6,123 nucleotides of DNA from a bacterium. GTDB taxonomy: Bacteria > UBA3054. The position numbers and the translations under genes were made by a program. The stretch spans positions 1 to 6,123 of the forward strand of contig JAFYIM010000269.1 of assembly GCA_017538635.1 (NCBI GenBank). Direction: 5' to 3'. The notes below the pieces were generated by a model that was given only the letters and a program-made list of their open reading frames with translations, was not told where the DNA came from and did not search any database. Of the stretch, positions 5,251 through 6,123 are shown one piece after another; positions within the stretch are counted from its first letter, which is position 1, and each line of letters opens with the position of its first letter.

Positions 5251-6123
5251 TATTTCTTGGTGGCTTTCTGCTTCTTGAAGTAATAGGGTTTGCCGGTCTT
5301 GGCGGATTCGTAGATGCCTTCCAGGATCTGCGTGACGACGTAGGCCTGCTCGGCCTTGACCACGAGTTCACCCTTGCCGAGGACGGCCTGCGTGAAGACG
5401 CGGGCTTCCCTGTCTTCGGAAGTCTCGGAGTGTCCGTCGTAGAAAGCGACGCCGCTGGCTTTGAGGTCGGGTTTAAGGACATAGCGGGCGTTGTTCTTGA
5501 TGCCGTTGATCCTCAGCCCGTCCTTCATGTCGGCGCCGGCAAGCGTGCCGCTGAATTCCGTGCAGGCTTCGCCGGTATTGAGCGTGTTGAGAGCCCAGCT
5601 GGATTCCACGATGATGGTGGCGCCGTTCTTCATGACTACGAAACCGAAGGCGCTGTCTTCCACGGTGAATTTCTTGGGATCCCAGTCGCCCCAGGCGTTG
5701 CCCTGGTCGGTCTGCTTGTTGAGCTTGTGGTACGTCGTGCCGACGGCGTAGGCGGGCTCGTAATTGTTCAGCATGTAGAGCGTCAGGTCGAGGGTGTGCG
5801 TGGCGATGTCGATAAGGGGACCGCCGCCCTGCTGCTTCTCATCAAGGAAGACGCCCCAGGTCGGGACGGCTCTGCGCCTTATTGCCTGGGCCTTGGCGTA
5901 GTAGATGTCGCCGAAGGTGCCCTTCTCGCATTCCTTCTTCAAAAAGATGGCCTGGGGGGTGTAGCGGCTCTGGTAGCCGATTGTGAGGATGCGTTTATAT
6001 TTCTTGGCGGCGTCCAGCATTTTCTTCGCTTCCTTAGAATTGATGGCCATGGGCTTTTCGCACATGACGTGCTTGCCGGCTTTCATGGCGTCCACGGAAA
6101 TGAAGCTGTGGGCGAGGTTCGGA
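5250..6123 (-). CDS. Gfo/Idh/MocA-family oxidoreductase, N-terminus cut by window edge
   Basis: The protein is a cytoplasmic NAD(P)-dependent sugar or cyclitol dehydrogenase-like enzyme. The frame runs through the right edge: before the apparent GTG start at 6095 it continues as PNLAHSFIS, the usual segment preceding the EKP motif, so that GTG is an internal Val codon. In the 290 visible residues, KHVMCEKPMA places the signature EKP at 22-24, with its conserved Lys23. GGGPLIDIATHTLD at 99-112 carries the family's Asp105 and His109 in the substrate site. The C-terminal sheet domain is complete and ends at TAA 5250 after a lysine-rich tail (KKQKATKK). The missing N-terminus should be about 75-80 residues holding the GxGxxG Rossmann loop. 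No signal peptide can be judged. The substrate is unknown; the adjacent TIM-barrel isomerase suggests oxidation of a sugar, glycoside or inositol followed by isomerisation or epimerisation. Confidence 0.93.
   Translation of the reverse strand, partial: PNLAHSFISVDAMKAGKHVMCEKPMAINSKEAKKMLDAAKKYKRILTIGYQSRYTPQAIFLKKECEKGTFGDIYYAKAQAIRRRAVPTWGVFLDEKQQGGGPLIDIATHTLDLTLYMLNNYEPAYAVGTTYHKLNKQTDQGNAWGDWDPKKFTVEDSAFGFVVMKNGATIIVESSWALNTLNTGEACTEFSGTLAGADMKDGLRINGIKNNARYVLKPDLKASGVAFYDGHSETSEDREARVFTQAVLGKGELVVKAEQAYVVTQILEGIYESAKTGKPYYFKKQKATKK

Noticed and set aside
5250..6095. GTG at 6095 as the start of the oxidoreductase
   Set aside because: The frame continues upstream as PNLAHSFISVDAMKAGKHV, the usual Gfo/Idh sequence, so the gene runs off the window edge and the GTG is internal.
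1..6123. Search for tRNA, rRNA, CRISPR, insertion sequence or phage signals, and for a novel defence-type system
   Set aside because: All sequence is occupied by eight recognisable metabolic or housekeeping genes; no repeats other than the rsfS tail units and no mobile-element proteins were seen.

Overview
The window is a dense, single-strand gene array from a bacterium. All eight genes lie on the minus strand and are read from right to left. There is essentially no intergenic DNA: junctions are 9 nt, 1 nt, or overlaps of 1 or 4 nt (TGATG, TAATG, ATGA). I see no promoter, terminator, RNA gene, mobile element, CRISPR array or origin inside the window. The array is cut at both ends: the first gene lacks its N-terminus at the right edge and lpxK lacks its C-terminus at the left edge.

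In transcription order the genes are: (1) a Gfo/Idh/MocA-family NAD(P)-dependent oxidoreductase; (2) a sugar phosphate isomerase/epimerase-like TIM-barrel protein; (3) a two-domain protein joining a HAD phosphatase of the phosphoglycolate phosphatase type to NadD, nicotinate-nucleotide adenylyltransferase; (4) RsfS, the ribosomal silencing factor, with a lysine/alanine-rich repeat tail; (5) Gmk, guanylate kinase; (6) CoaC, phosphopantothenoylcysteine decarboxylase; (7) CoaB, phosphopantothenate-cysteine ligase, as a separate gene; (8) LpxK, the lipid A 4'-kinase.

Genes 3 to 8 are housekeeping functions: NAD synthesis, ribosome control, GDP supply, coenzyme A synthesis and lipid A synthesis. 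They look like one translationally coupled operon. Genes 1 and 2 form a typical carbohydrate or cyclitol processing pair and appear to feed straight into the same transcript.

LpxK implies a Gram-negative envelope with lipid A. The oxidoreductase/TIM-barrel pair, the lysine-rich tail and the moderate-to-high GC content would fit a member of the PVC group such as Lentisphaerota or Kiritimatiellota. That placement is a guess from gene style, not something the sequence proves.

I found no wholly new system. The points most worth a second look are the HAD-NadD fusion with an altered HxGH motif, the histone-like 9-residue tandem repeat tail on RsfS, and the separation of coaB from coaC exactly at the domain border.
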